Source of the DNA: Thiomicrorhabdus sp034722175
Lineage (GTDB): Bacteria; Pseudomonadota; Gammaproteobacteria; Thiomicrospirales; Thiomicrospiraceae
NCBI GenBank assembly: GCA_034722175.1
Contig: JAYENR010000218.1
Coordinates: 1-31,272, forward strand
DNA: 31,272 nt
Direction of reading: 5' to 3'
The notes beneath the pieces are model-generated. The model worked only from the letters and a program-made list of their open reading frames with translations. It made no database searches and was not told the DNA's origin. Shown here piece by piece: positions 23,221-31,080 of the stretch. Both the position numbers and the translations under genes were made by a program. Every line of letters starts with the position of its first letter. Within the stretch, counting starts at the first letter, position 1.

Positions 23221-24645
23221 ATGAGTAAACCAGTAATCGCCTTAGTAGGGCGCCCAAATGTCGGTAAATCGACTTTATTTAACCGTTTAACACGTACCCG
23301 TGATGCAATCGTTGCCGATTATCCAGGGTTAACACGTGACCGTCAATATGGAACAGGCCGTCTAGGGCATTCTGAGTATATTGTGGTGGATACTGGTGGA
23401 TTAAGCGGCGAGGCAGATGGTATTGATCCATTAATGGCCGGCCAGGTACAGAATGCATTAGAAGAAGCGGATGCCGTTCTGTTTTTAGTTGATGGTCGTC
23501 AGGGCATTACCCACGGTGATGAAGTGATTGCCAACTATGTGCGTCAGTTTGACAAGATTGTACAGTTGGTGGTGAACAAGACAGAAGGTTATGATCACGA
23601 TGTGGCCAAGTCTGATTTCTTCCATCTTGGTTTAGGCGAGCCGTTACCGATCTCTTCAGCACATGGTGATAATGTCACTCAGTGTATTAATTCTGTTTTA
23701 GATCGAATTCCGACAAAATTTGATGAAGATGAGTTGGAGCTAGATGATCATCCTGGTATCCGTGTTGCGGTTATTGGCCGCCCAAATGTTGGTAAATCCA
23801 CATTGATAAACCGTATGATTGGTGAAGATCGTGTTGTTGCATTTGATATGCCGGGTACGACTCGTGACAGTATCTATGTCCCGTTTGAACGGGATGGTCA
23901 AGAATATACTTTGATTGATACCGCTGGGGTGCGTCGCCGTAAAAATATCTCTGAAAAAATTGAAAAGTTTAGTATTGTTAAAGCCATTGAAGCGATGGGG
24001 GATTCCCACGTTGTCATCCTGGTGATTGATGGTTCAGAGGGTTTAACTGATCAAGATCTAACTTTGCTTGGTTTGGCTATAGATTCTGGACGTGGCTTGG
24101 TTTTAGCTATTAACAAGTGGGATAATTTGTCTGCGGATCAGCGTAAAAAAGTAAAGCATGAACTGAGTTTCCGTTTACAGTTTGCAGAATACGCATCACA
24201 ACATTTGATTTCAGCCTTGCACGGTACTGGTGTCGGTGATCTGTTTCAGACCGTTAAACAGGTTTACCAAGCATCTATGAAACGTGTATCCACTTCTGAT
24301 CTTAACCGTGTGCTTGAGCAAGCTGTGTTGGAGCATCAACCACCATTGATTAGTGGTCGTCGTGTTAAATTACGTTATGCTCATTTAGGTGGCTTAAATC
24401 CACCAAGAGTGATTGTGCATGGGACTCAGGTGGATCGGTTACCTGCGGCCTATACTAAATATTTAATGAATGTTTTCCGAAAAGCCTTTAAGTGGGTGGG
24501 TACACCTGTATCAATTGACTATAAAGTGACGGCTAACCCATTTGAAGGTCGTAAAAATAACTTGTCCGAACGCCTGCGTCGTAAAGACAGTGATGGCGAT
24601 CGATTTAAGAAAAAGAAAAAGAAAGTACAAAAAAGAAGAACTTAA
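23221..24645 (+). CDS. der: Ribosome biogenesis GTPase Der (EngA)
   Basis: Essential tandem GTPase for 50S subunit maturation. The 474-residue protein has two G domains, each with G1 GRPNVGKST (about 10-18 and 184-192). G3 is DTGGL / DTAGV, and G4 is NKTE (in place of NKxD) in the first domain and NKWD in the second. The C-terminal KH-like domain (about 360-445) is followed by a strongly basic tail, KKKKKKVQKRRT. It is the last gene of the bamB series. The 153 bp after it hold no clear terminator. Confidence 0.97.
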   Translation: MSKPVIALVGRPNVGKSTLFNRLTRTRDAIVADYPGLTRDRQYGTGRLGHSEYIVVDTGGLSGEADGIDPLMAGQVQNALEEADAVLFLVDGRQGITHGDEVIANYVRQFDKIVQLVVNKTEGYDHDVAKSDFFHLGLGEPLPISSAHGDNVTQCINSVLDRIPTKFDEDELELDDHPGIRVAVIGRPNVGKSTLINRMIGEDRVVAFDMPGTTRDSIYVPFERDGQEYTLIDTAGVRRRKNISEKIEKFSIVKAIEAMGDSHVVILVIDGSEGLTDQDLTLLGLAIDSGRGLVLAINKWDNLSADQRKKVKHELSFRLQFAEYASQHLISALHGTGVGDLFQTVKQVYQASMKRVSTSDLNRVLEQAVLEHQPPLISGRRVKLRYAHLGGLNPPRVIVHGTQVDRLPAAYTKYLMNVFRKAFKWVGTPVSIDYKVTANPFEGRKNNLSERLRRKDSDGDRFKKKKKKVQKRRT

Positions 24646-24731
24646 TTGAACTTCACCCTTTAAGGGTTACTTCACAGTTTGGACTGTAACTAACGATTAT
24701 AATTTACAGTTCTTCTAAAATATCTTGAGAT

Positions 24732-24761
24732 CTTAGCAAGGTTCTCTTTACCTTTGCTAAG
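24732..24761. repeat. Inverted repeat upstream of the FAD/FeS oxidoreductase gene
   Basis: CTTAGCAAGG and CCTTTGCTAAG flank a 9-base loop, pairing over 10 bp with one bulged base. It lies 37 bp upstream of the ATG at 24799. No T-run follows, so it is not an obvious terminator for der; it could be a leader hairpin or operator. The surrounding 24646-24798 also has a short ACCCTT-T-AAGGGT repeat and is otherwise featureless. Confidence 0.4.
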
Positions 24762-24798
24762 GCTCTATCTTGATTTAACACAGAGTTTTGACAGTATT

Positions 24799-27700
24799 AT
24801 GAGTCTAAATCCGGTAAAACGTATTCGCGAAATCCCTTATAACTATACCTCTTTTTCAGATCGTGAAATTGTTCTGAGATTTTTGGGAGAGTCTGGTTGG
24901 AAAACGATTGAGTCTTTAAGGGATTCAAGGGGAACAGGACGTTCTGCCAAAATGTTGTTTGAAGTATTGGGTGATATGTGGGTAGTGACACGTAACCCTT
25001 ATATTCAAGATGACTTAATCGAAAATCCGAAACGTCGTGATGCGTTGATCGGTGCTTTGAACCACCGTTTGAAACAAGTTGAAAAACGTTTAAACGGTAA
25101 TGAAATAGCAGCATGTCTATTAGAAAGCATTCGTGAATCCGTTCAAGTCTTTAGCGACTGGTTTCCGCAGCAGATTGAATTACGCTCAAAAGTTCGTCGT
25201 AAATTTTCAAAATTAACCCGTAACGATAATCTTGACTTTGGTGGTTTAGCACGTGTTTCTCATGCTACCGATGCGACTGACTGGCGTGTAGAACTGCCGT
25301 TAGCGGTCATCTCTCCTGATACCGAAGCCGAAGTGGCTTATATTGTTAAAGCTTGCATTGAATTAGGTTTAACCATGATTCCTCGTGGTGGAGGAACGGG
25401 TTATACGGGTGGTGCAATTCCTTTGCATCCAGACTCCATCGTAATCAATACTGAAAAACTGGAATACCTTAGTCTAGTTGAGCAGGTTGAGTTACCGGGA
25501 ATTGGTAAGGTGCCAACGATTCAAACGGGGGCGGGAGTTGTCACCCGCCGAGTCTCTGACCAAGCTGAAGCTTTTGGTTATGTGTTTGCAGTCGATCCAA
25601 CTTCGCAAGATGCTTCATGTATCGGTGGGAATATCTCCATGAATGCGGGGGGTAAAAAAGCCGTTTTATGGGGGACGACCTTAGATAATCTGGCCTCTTG
25701 GAAAATGGTGATGCCGGATGCGACCTGGTTAGAGGTTAAGCGCATTAATCATAATCTTGGGAAGTTGCACGACCAGAAAACAGTGACCTTTGAGTTACAA
25801 AAATTTAAAACCGATGGTCAAACTGCGATTGGCGAACCGACGCTTCTTGCAATGCCGGGATCGTCTTTCCGTAAGGTCGGCTTAGGAAAAGATGTAACGG
25901 ATAAGTTCCTAAGCGGTTTACCCGGTGTGCAAAAAGAGGGGTGTGACGGTATTATCACTTCTGCTCGTTTTGTGGTCCATCGTATGCCGAGTCATACACG
26001 TACCGTGTGTTTGGAGTTCTTTGGAACCGATTTAAGTTTGGCTGTGCCAGCGATTGTTGAAATCACCGAATACATTGAGAAAAAGAAACAAGAGGGTATT
26101 CTGCTAGCGGGTCTTGAGCACTTGGATGATCGCTATATTAAGGCGGTGAAATACAGTACTAAAGCCAACCGTAAAGAATTACCAAAAATGATTTTGTTGG
26201 CAGATGTCTGCGGTGAGAACGGCTTTGAGGTGGCGCAAACTTGTAATGAGATTGTAGCTCTTGCCAATAAACGTGATGCTGAAGGCTTTATTGCAGTTAG
26301 TGAAGAGGCGCGTAAACGTTTTTGGTTGGACCGTTCTCGTACGGCGGCGATCTCAGCCCACACCAACGCCTTCAAAATTAATGAAGATGTGGTGATTCCG
26401 TTAGAACGTTTAAACGAATATAACATCGAAATTGAACGTATTAATATCGAGATGTCTATTAAGAACAAGCTTGATATTATTCAGGCTCTGTCTGATTACT
26501 ATGCTGGTCCTATCCCTGAGTTTGATCAGGAAGATGACTTTGAAGATGCACAAGGTGCCTCTAACTATTTTAAAGATAAGGTCGAGAGTACACGTGCCCA
26601 TTTAGATGAGGTGAAGGCACGTTGGAGTGGTGTGTTAACCCAGTTGGATTCGCCAGCGATTGAATTATTGCATCTCTTTCCTGAAGAGACTCAAGCCACT
26701 ATACAGCAAGGGGACACGATTCTAAATCTGTTGTTGCGTCGTGAGTTTGTGATCTCTTTTAGAACAGAAGTCTTGGAATTTTTAAAAGAGACCTATATGG
26801 GGTCTGACTTTGAGCCGCTGTTGAATAAGGTGAATGAGATTCATGGCGGTATTCGCAATGCACGTCTCTTTGTCGCGTTACACATGCATGCGGGGGATGG
26901 TAACATTCACACCAATATCCCAGTTCACTCCAGCAATTACGAGATGATTCATCAGGCCGAAATTCTAGTCGATCGAATTATGGAAATTGCACACCGTTTA
27001 GACGGGGTTATCTCGGGTGAGCATGGTATTGGTCTGACGAAATTCCAATTCCTAGAGCAAGACAAGATTGATTCGTTTGTAAAGTATAAAAATGAAGTCG
27101 ATCCAGAAGGGCACTTTAATAAAGGCAAATTAATGCCAGGTTCTGGTTTACAACGTGCCTACACTCCATCATTAAGTTTGGTTCAGCAAGAAGCTCTGAT
27201 TCTAGAAGCGAGTGAGTTAGATGAGTTAAATAATGATATTAAAGACTGTTTGCGTTGTGGTAAATGTAAACCGGTCTGTCAGACCCATATTCCTCGTGCG
27301 AATCTACTGTATTCGCCACGTAACAAGATTTTAGCGACAGGGCAGGTCATTGAAGCCTTCTTATACGAAGAGCAGACTCGACGTGGTATCTCACTGAACC
27401 ACTTTGATGCAATGAATGATGTCGCTGATCACTGTACAACGTGTCATAAGTGTGAGACTCCTTGTCCGGTTGATATTGATTTTGGTGATGTCTCCATCCG
27501 TATGCGTACCATTTTGACCAATATGGGGCAGAAACGTACTAGTTTAATGGTAAAGGCGGCGATCTATTTCTTAAATACTAAGAGCCCGTTTACCATTGGT
27601 CTACTGCGTAAGACTATGATCGGTTGGGGCTCAACGGCTATGACCTTGGGTAATAAGTTTGCGAAGTGGACAGGCCTGTTGGGTCGTAAAAATGCACTAC

Positions 27701-28659
27701 CGTTGAGTACCAGTGCGCCAGCTCCAGTGCAGCAACAAGTAATTAACTTTGTACGTAAGCCATTAAATACAGGGCCAAACCAAAGTAGTTACCGTAAGGT
27801 ATTAGGGCTTGAGGATGGAATCCATGTCCCCATTGTTCGAGACCCTGCTAAGACCACAGAAGACTCTGAAGCGGTGTTCTATTTCCCAGGTTGTGGTTCA
27901 GAACGTCTGTTTAGTGATATCGGATTAGCAACGATTTCATCACTGTATGATGCAGGTGTGCAAACGATTTTGCCACCGGGTTATCTATGTTGTGGTTACC
28001 CTCAAGCTGCGGCTGGTTTGGCCGCTAAGAGTTCACAAATCACCACTGAAAACCGTGCGTTGTTCCATCGTGTTGCCAATACCTTGAACTACTTGGACAT
28101 TACTACGGTGATTGTGTCATGTGGTACTTGTTACGATCAGTTGACCAAATATGAATTCCAACGCATCTTTCCAGGGTGTCGTTTAATGGATATTCATGAG
28201 TTCTTAACTGAAAAGGGCATGGGTCTGGAAAATGCCAGTGGCAAACAGTACCTGTACCATGCGCCGTGTCATGATCCTATGAAAGAGATGGATGGGACCG
28301 AGGTTGCCAAAGATCTGTTAAAAGCCGAAGTTGAGTTCAGTGATCGTTGTTGTAGTGAGGCAGGGACCTTAGCCACCGCACGACCGGATATTGCTAATCA
28401 ACTGCGTTTCCGTAAAGAGGAGGAGTTGAAGAAAGGCTTGGTCTCTTTAACAGGTAAAGATAAGGTGACTGATGGCAGTGTTAAAGTGCTGACTTCATGC
28501 CCTGCTTGCCAACAAGGTTTGAACCGTTATGAGGACAGTACCGGTATGGAAACTGATTACATTGTGGTCGAGTTAATGAAGAACCGTTATGGTGACAAGT
28601 GGAATCGTGAGTTTGCGAAGAAGCTTGAAGCAGGAGGAGTTGAGAAAGTGCTACTTTAA
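24799..28659 (+). CDS. Fused FAD-linked oxidase / 4Fe-4S / CCG-domain oxidoreductase (DUF3683 type)
   Basis: The 1286-residue protein combines GlcD-like and GlcF-like halves, so it probably oxidises a 2-hydroxy acid such as D-lactate or glycolate and passes electrons through Fe-S centres. Residues 1-150 are the DUF3683 region (IREIPYNYTSFSDREIVLRF). The PCMH FAD-binding domain has PRGGGTGYTGGAIPLHP at 195-211. The FAD-oxidase C-terminal domain has HMHAGDGNIHTNIP and GEHGIGLTK. Two 4Fe-4S motifs follow, CLRCGKCKPVC (817) and CTTCHKCETPC (879). Two CCG cysteine-rich domains have PGCGSERLF (C1032) with CCGYPQAA (1064), and APCHDPMK (C1157) with CCSEAG (1184). No signal peptide is present. A TTG at 24754 is in frame, but the ATG at 24799 fits the family N-terminus. 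The substrate is unknown. Confidence 0.88.
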   Translation: MSLNPVKRIREIPYNYTSFSDREIVLRFLGESGWKTIESLRDSRGTGRSAKMLFEVLGDMWVVTRNPYIQDDLIENPKRRDALIGALNHRLKQVEKRLNGNEIAACLLESIRESVQVFSDWFPQQIELRSKVRRKFSKLTRNDNLDFGGLARVSHATDATDWRVELPLAVISPDTEAEVAYIVKACIELGLTMIPRGGGTGYTGGAIPLHPDSIVINTEKLEYLSLVEQVELPGIGKVPTIQTGAGVVTRRVSDQAEAFGYVFAVDPTSQDASCIGGNISMNAGGKKAVLWGTTLDNLASWKMVMPDATWLEVKRINHNLGKLHDQKTVTFELQKFKTDGQTAIGEPTLLAMPGSSFRKVGLGKDVTDKFLSGLPGVQKEGCDGIITSARFVVHRMPSHTRTVCLEFFGTDLSLAVPAIVEITEYIEKKKQEGILLAGLEHLDDRYIKAVKYSTKANRKELPKMILLADVCGENGFEVAQTCNEIVALANKRDAEGFIAVSEEARKRFWLDRSRTAAISAHTNAFKINEDVVIPLERLNEYNIEIERINIEMSIKNKLDIIQALSDYYAGPIPEFDQEDDFEDAQGASNYFKDKVESTRAHLDEVKARWSGVLTQLDSPAIELLHLFPEETQATIQQGDTILNLLLRREFVISFRTEVLEFLKETYMGSDFEPLLNKVNEIHGGIRNARLFVALHMHAGDGNIHTNIPVHSSNYEMIHQAEILVDRIMEIAHRLDGVISGEHGIGLTKFQFLEQDKIDSFVKYKNEVDPEGHFNKGKLMPGSGLQRAYTPSLSLVQQEALILEASELDELNNDIKDCLRCGKCKPVCQTHIPRANLLYSPRNKILATGQVIEAFLYEEQTRRGISLNHFDAMNDVADHCTTCHKCETPCPVDIDFGDVSIRMRTILTNMGQKRTSLMVKAAIYFLNTKSPFTIGLLRKTMIGWGSTAMTLGNKFAKWTGLLGRKNALPLSTSAPAPVQQQVINFVRKPLNTGPNQSSYRKVLGLEDGIHVPIVRDPAKTTEDSEAVFYFPGCGSERLFSDIGLATISSLYDAGVQTILPPGYLCCGYPQAAAGLAAKSSQITTENRALFHRVANTLNYLDITTVIVSCGTCYDQLTKYEFQRIFPGCRLMDIHEFLTEKGMGLENASGKQYLYHAPCHDPMKEMDGTEVAKDLLKAEVEFSDRCCSEAGTLATARPDIANQLRFRKEEELKKGLVSLTGKDKVTDGSVKVLTSCPACQQGLNRYEDSTGMETDYIVVELMKNRYGDKWNREFAKKLEAGGVEKVLL

Positions 28660-28683
28660 TCTTTGTCTGACGCTTTAACCAAT

Positions 28684-28714
28684 AAAAAAGGCACTCTATT
28701 TTGAGTGCCTTTTT
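28684..28714 (+). terminator. Terminator after the FAD/FeS oxidoreductase (bidirectional in form)
   Basis: GGCACTC (28690-28696), loop TATTTT, GAGTGCC (28703-28709), TTTTT. A matching A-run precedes the stem, so it could also act on the minus strand. Confidence 0.92.
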
Positions 28715-28723
28715 GGTTTCTAA

Positions 28724-28749
28724 AAAACTGAACAGGCCTGTTCAGTTTT
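28724..28749 (-). terminator. 26-bp perfect palindrome, probable terminator of the cytochrome gene
   Basis: AAAACTGAACAGG is followed directly by its exact reverse complement, centred on CAGGCCTG. On the minus strand the stem ends in a T-run (six T), seven bases beyond the cytochrome stop at 28756, fitting an intrinsic terminator. It is the only fully intergenic copy of the CAGGCCTG motif in the window. Confidence 0.75.
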
Positions 28750-28755
28750 CAAAAC

Positions 28756-29055
28756 TTATTTAGCTGATTGAGCAGCGTAGTATGCAGCTAGATCTTTAAT
28801 TTCTTGATCACTTAGACCTTTAGCAAAGGCGGCCATCGTTGCATCCTGGCGGAAACCATCACGGAAGTCTTTTAGTGCTTTTTCTAAGTAGTTTGCATGT
28901 TGACCCGCTAACTTTGGAAAGTTAGGAACCATGCTGTTACCATCTGCACCGTGACAACCTACACAGGTTTTAGACTTTGCTGGGGCTTCGACTGCTTGAG
29001 CAGAAGCTGAAAAGAACAGGCCTGCACTAAGTGTTGCAACAAGTAATTTTTTCAT
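28756..29055 (-). CDS. Small class I cytochrome c, periplasmic
   Basis: 99-residue secreted monohaem cytochrome. The signal peptide MKKLLVATLSAGLFFSASAQA (1-21) is followed by haem site CVGCH (31-35), and M74 in QDATMAAFAKGLSD is the probable axial ligand. NFPKLAGQHANYLEKALKDF is typical of the cytochrome c4/c5-like family (half of a c4). It could carry electrons from Sox proteins or other periplasmic donors to a terminal oxidase; the partner is not shown. The ribosome binding site (GGAA) is weak. A CAGGCCTG copy encodes Gly-Leu within the signal peptide. It shares family with, but is clearly distinct from, the cytochrome gene just upstream. Confidence 0.9.
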   Translation of the reverse strand: MKKLLVATLSAGLFFSASAQAVEAPAKSKTCVGCHGADGNSMVPNFPKLAGQHANYLEKALKDFRDGFRQDATMAAFAKGLSDQEIKDLAAYYAAQSAK

Positions 29056-29149
29056 TGTTTTGTTTCCATTATTATTTCAATTATCGGACTCATTTAAAGC
29101 TATAAGGGCTTTTAGGTCAAGTCCACATTAAGAATAGGCTAGAAAAGGC

Positions 29150-29184
29150 AAAAAAAAACCGCCTAAGGTTACCCTCTAGGCGGT
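29150..29184 (-). terminator. Terminator of the upstream cytochrome c gene
   Basis: On the minus strand ACCGCCTA (29184-29177) and TAGGCGGT (29165-29158) pair over 8 bp across an 11-base loop, followed by a run of T (A-run 29151-29158). It separates the two cytochrome genes, so they are probably separate units. Confidence 0.9.
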
Positions 29185-29207
29185 CTCTTTTACAGGTAAC
29201 TATGTAA

Positions 29208-29513
29208 TTACATAGCAGCCGTGTAAGCAGCGATGTTCGCGATGTCTGAGTCAGAAAGACCTGCAGCCATTGGAGCCATCATAGAAGTCATAGGACCAAC
29301 TTGCTCACCTGCTTTATAAGCGTTAAGCTTAGCAGCAACGTCAGCAGCTGATTGACCAGCTAGCTTAGGACCAACACCACCTTCACCAGCAGCACCGTGA
29401 CAACCTACACATGTAGCGTAAGCAGCTTGACCAGCTGTTGCGTCACCAGCTGTTGCAGCTGAACCAAAAGAAATTAAACCAGCAGTTGCTAAAGCAATCA
29501 TTGTGTTTTTCAT
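29208..29513 (-). CDS. Small class I cytochrome c, periplasmic (Ala-rich)
   Basis: 101-residue monohaem cytochrome. The signal peptide ends near SAATA (22), with haem site CVGCH (35-39) and a Met-rich segment GPMTSMMAPMAAGLSDSD (73-90) containing the axial methionine. The mature protein is rich in Ala and Gly. AGGAGA lies eight bases before the ATG. It has its own terminator, so it is probably monocistronic and perhaps abundant. Like its neighbour it is c4/c5-like. Likely a soluble electron shuttle in a sulfur-oxidising respiratory chain, by inference. Confidence 0.9.
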   Translation of the reverse strand: MKNTMIALATAGLISFGSAATAGDATAGQAAYATCVGCHGAAGEGGVGPKLAGQSAADVAAKLNAYKAGEQVGPMTSMMAPMAAGLSDSDIANIAAYTAAM

Positions 29514-29605
29514 AATGTACTCTCCTAAAGCACTAAAAAAAAAGTTCGGGAATTTCCCTGGTGCCTATTACAAGCGAAATGGGGGTTTGAGTCAAGATAG
29601 AAACC

Positions 29606-29639
29606 TTGAGTAATGCTTAAAAAATAGCATTATTCTCAA
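29606..29639. repeat. Long inverted repeat upstream of the cytochrome c gene
   Basis: TTGAGTAATGCT (29606-29617) pairs with AGCATTA-TT-CTCAA (29626-29639) over 12 bp with a 2-base bulge and 8-base A-rich loop. It lies 92 bp upstream of the cytochrome start at 29513 and 118 bp upstream of the small membrane ORF. There is no T-run. It may be an operator or upstream hairpin. The rest of 29514-29757 is A+T-rich with nothing clear. Confidence 0.5.
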
Positions 29640-29757
29640 TAAAATCCTAAGTTCTAGTCAGAATCTTTGATAGAGTTATGTCAAATAAGTAAAACAGTTT
29701 AATTGGCGGTTTTTTTGTGCGCTGATTGGGTGTGTTAAAAATGATTAAAAGTGGAGT

Positions 29758-29946
29758 ATGCTCTTGTTTAGATTATGGATTATTGTGGTTGTGATGACGG
29801 CAATCAGTTGGTTGGTTTTGAAAGTGGTTAGCAGGCCTAAACATATTGGTTTGGTGTTTTTGTTTTGGGTAGTCGCAATTTGGGGGAGTACTTTATTGCT
29901 GTATGGCATCTCTGTTTGGTTCACCACTCAGCCCTACGAACCTTAA
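29758..29946 (+). CDS. Small hypothetical membrane protein, two membrane segments
   Basis: 62-residue ORF, not recognised. Two hydrophobic stretches, about 4-24 (FRLWIIVVVMTAISWLVLKVV) and 31-53, are separated by a basic loop SRPKHIG; the short tail is TTQPYEP. The membrane pattern and lack of a better frame favour a real gene. GGAG is only one base from the ATG, which is poor spacing, and an in-frame stop at 29746 rules out a longer N-terminus. A 60-residue opposite-strand ORF overlaps but looks like a shadow. It is convergent with rsgA. Confidence 0.5.
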   Translation: MLLFRLWIIVVVMTAISWLVLKVVSRPKHIGLVFLFWVVAIWGSTLLLYGISVWFTTQPYEP

Positions 29947-30018
29947 AGATATATCAAAGTGTTACAGCTCTATTAGGCATAAAAGATTGCCATCATAGGT
30001 CGTGAATATTGAACAGGT

Positions 30019-31062
30019 TTATGATTGATTAGCTGCACTCTCCTTAAACTCTTCACGTAGGCGCTGAAAGCTTTGAAAGCGAGAGTAGGCGATTTCACCT
30101 TGTTCAACGGCCTCTTTAATTGCACAGTGCGGTTCAATGGTGTGAGTACAGTTTTTGTATTTACAGCCGCCTAAAAAAGGTTCAAAGTCAGGATACATGG
30201 CTTCTAGTTCAGACAGGGAGCAGGGTATAGGGCTAAACTGGCGTACTCCAGGAGAGTCAATTAGATTGCCACCGTCATTTAATCCTGGTTCGGATTCAGG
30301 CAAGTGATATAAAATACTGTTTGTAGTGGTGTGTTTTCCTAATCCAGATGCTTCAGAGAGTTCGCCCACACGAATTCCGAGATCGGGAATTAGAGCGTTA
30401 ATTAAAGATGACTTACCTGCACCTGATGGCCCAACAAATACCGAGTTTTTGTGAGACATAAACCCTCTAAGCTCCGCTAACCCCTCATTAGAGACAATAG
30501 AGGCAGGAATTAATTCTACCCCCATCTCATCATAAGGCGCTAAGATTTCAGCAATGGCTTCCCAATGTTCATCAGATTGAATCAGATCCACTTTATTGAT
30601 AATAATCACCACTGGAATATCCAATTGTTTTGCTCCGACAAGATAGCGATCAATCATATCTGGGTGGACGCCCGGTTCAACCGGGGTCACTATTCCAATA
30701 AAATCGATATTAGCGGCTACCATACGAGTTTGACCTCTAAAACCAGGCCTGCTTAGTTCGTGAGTTCTTGGTAGAACGCTACTAACAACCCCCGTTAAAG
30801 GTTCGACATCGGTTTGCCAGATGACATTGTCACCTGCCACTAATTTACCTAAGTGTTGACGAATAGCACAGTTATAGGTTTGGCCATCTTTGGCTTCTAC
30901 TAATACCCGTTTGCCAAAACTGGTAATAATCAGGCCCTGTTGTTCATCACCCAATAAGCTTTTGTCGTTATTTGCAGTTGACTCTGCTTTAGATAGGCCT
31001 GCTTTATTGCGTTTACCGCTAACACGACGTTTCTGTTGAGTGGTGAGTTTACGTTTGGCCAT
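30019..31062 (-). CDS. rsgA: Ribosome small-subunit-dependent GTPase RsgA
   Basis: Circularly permuted GTPase that acts late in 30S subunit maturation and releases RbfA. The 347-residue protein has a basic N-terminal tail (KRKLTTQQKRRVSGKRNKAG) and an OB-fold (about 40-110). The G domain is in permuted order: G4 INKVDL (155-160), G1 GPSGAGKSSLINAL near 213, G2-like GKHTTTN and G3 DSPGVRQF. The C-terminal zinc-binding motif GGCKYKNCTHTIEPHC ends the core. The phhB stop lies 18 bp upstream, so they are probably co-transcribed. No good ribosome binding site precedes the ATG. It contains one CAGGCCTG copy and one near-copy. Confidence 0.95.
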   Translation of the reverse strand: MAKRKLTTQQKRRVSGKRNKAGLSKAESTANNDKSLLGDEQQGLIITSFGKRVLVEAKDGQTYNCAIRQHLGKLVAGDNVIWQTDVEPLTGVVSSVLPRTHELSRPGFRGQTRMVAANIDFIGIVTPVEPGVHPDMIDRYLVGAKQLDIPVVIIINKVDLIQSDEHWEAIAEILAPYDEMGVELIPASIVSNEGLAELRGFMSHKNSVFVGPSGAGKSSLINALIPDLGIRVGELSEASGLGKHTTTNSILYHLPESEPGLNDGGNLIDSPGVRQFSPIPCSLSELEAMYPDFEPFLGGCKYKNCTHTIEPHCAIKEAVEQGEIAYSRFQSFQRLREEFKESAANQS

Positions 31063-31080
31063 GAGGAGTGTATTACCTAT

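Larger units (their letters stand above)
5790..30751. repeat. Dispersed 8-bp palindrome CAGGCCTG, nine copies
   Basis: Exact copies start at 5790, 11395, 13349, 13389, 21036, 27671, 28733, 29017 and 30744; near-copies CAGGCCTA (29832) and TAGGCCTG (about 30996) also occur. Eight exact copies are inside genes (bepA, pssA, the holD-like gene twice, hisS, the FAD/FeS oxidoreductase, a cytochrome c, rsgA) and one is intergenic. In coding copies it reads as Gly-Leu GGC-CTG or Arg-Pro AGG-CCT. Role unknown; see the finding. Confidence 0.7.

Noticed and set aside
24754..24798. TTG start adding 15 residues to the FAD/FeS oxidoreductase
   Set aside because: No ribosome binding site fits; it would begin inside the inverted repeat, and the family N-terminus matches the ATG at 24799.
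29745..29927. Minus-strand ORF opposite the small membrane ORF
   Set aside because: No ribosome binding site and no membrane or domain pattern; the plus-strand frame is more protein-like.
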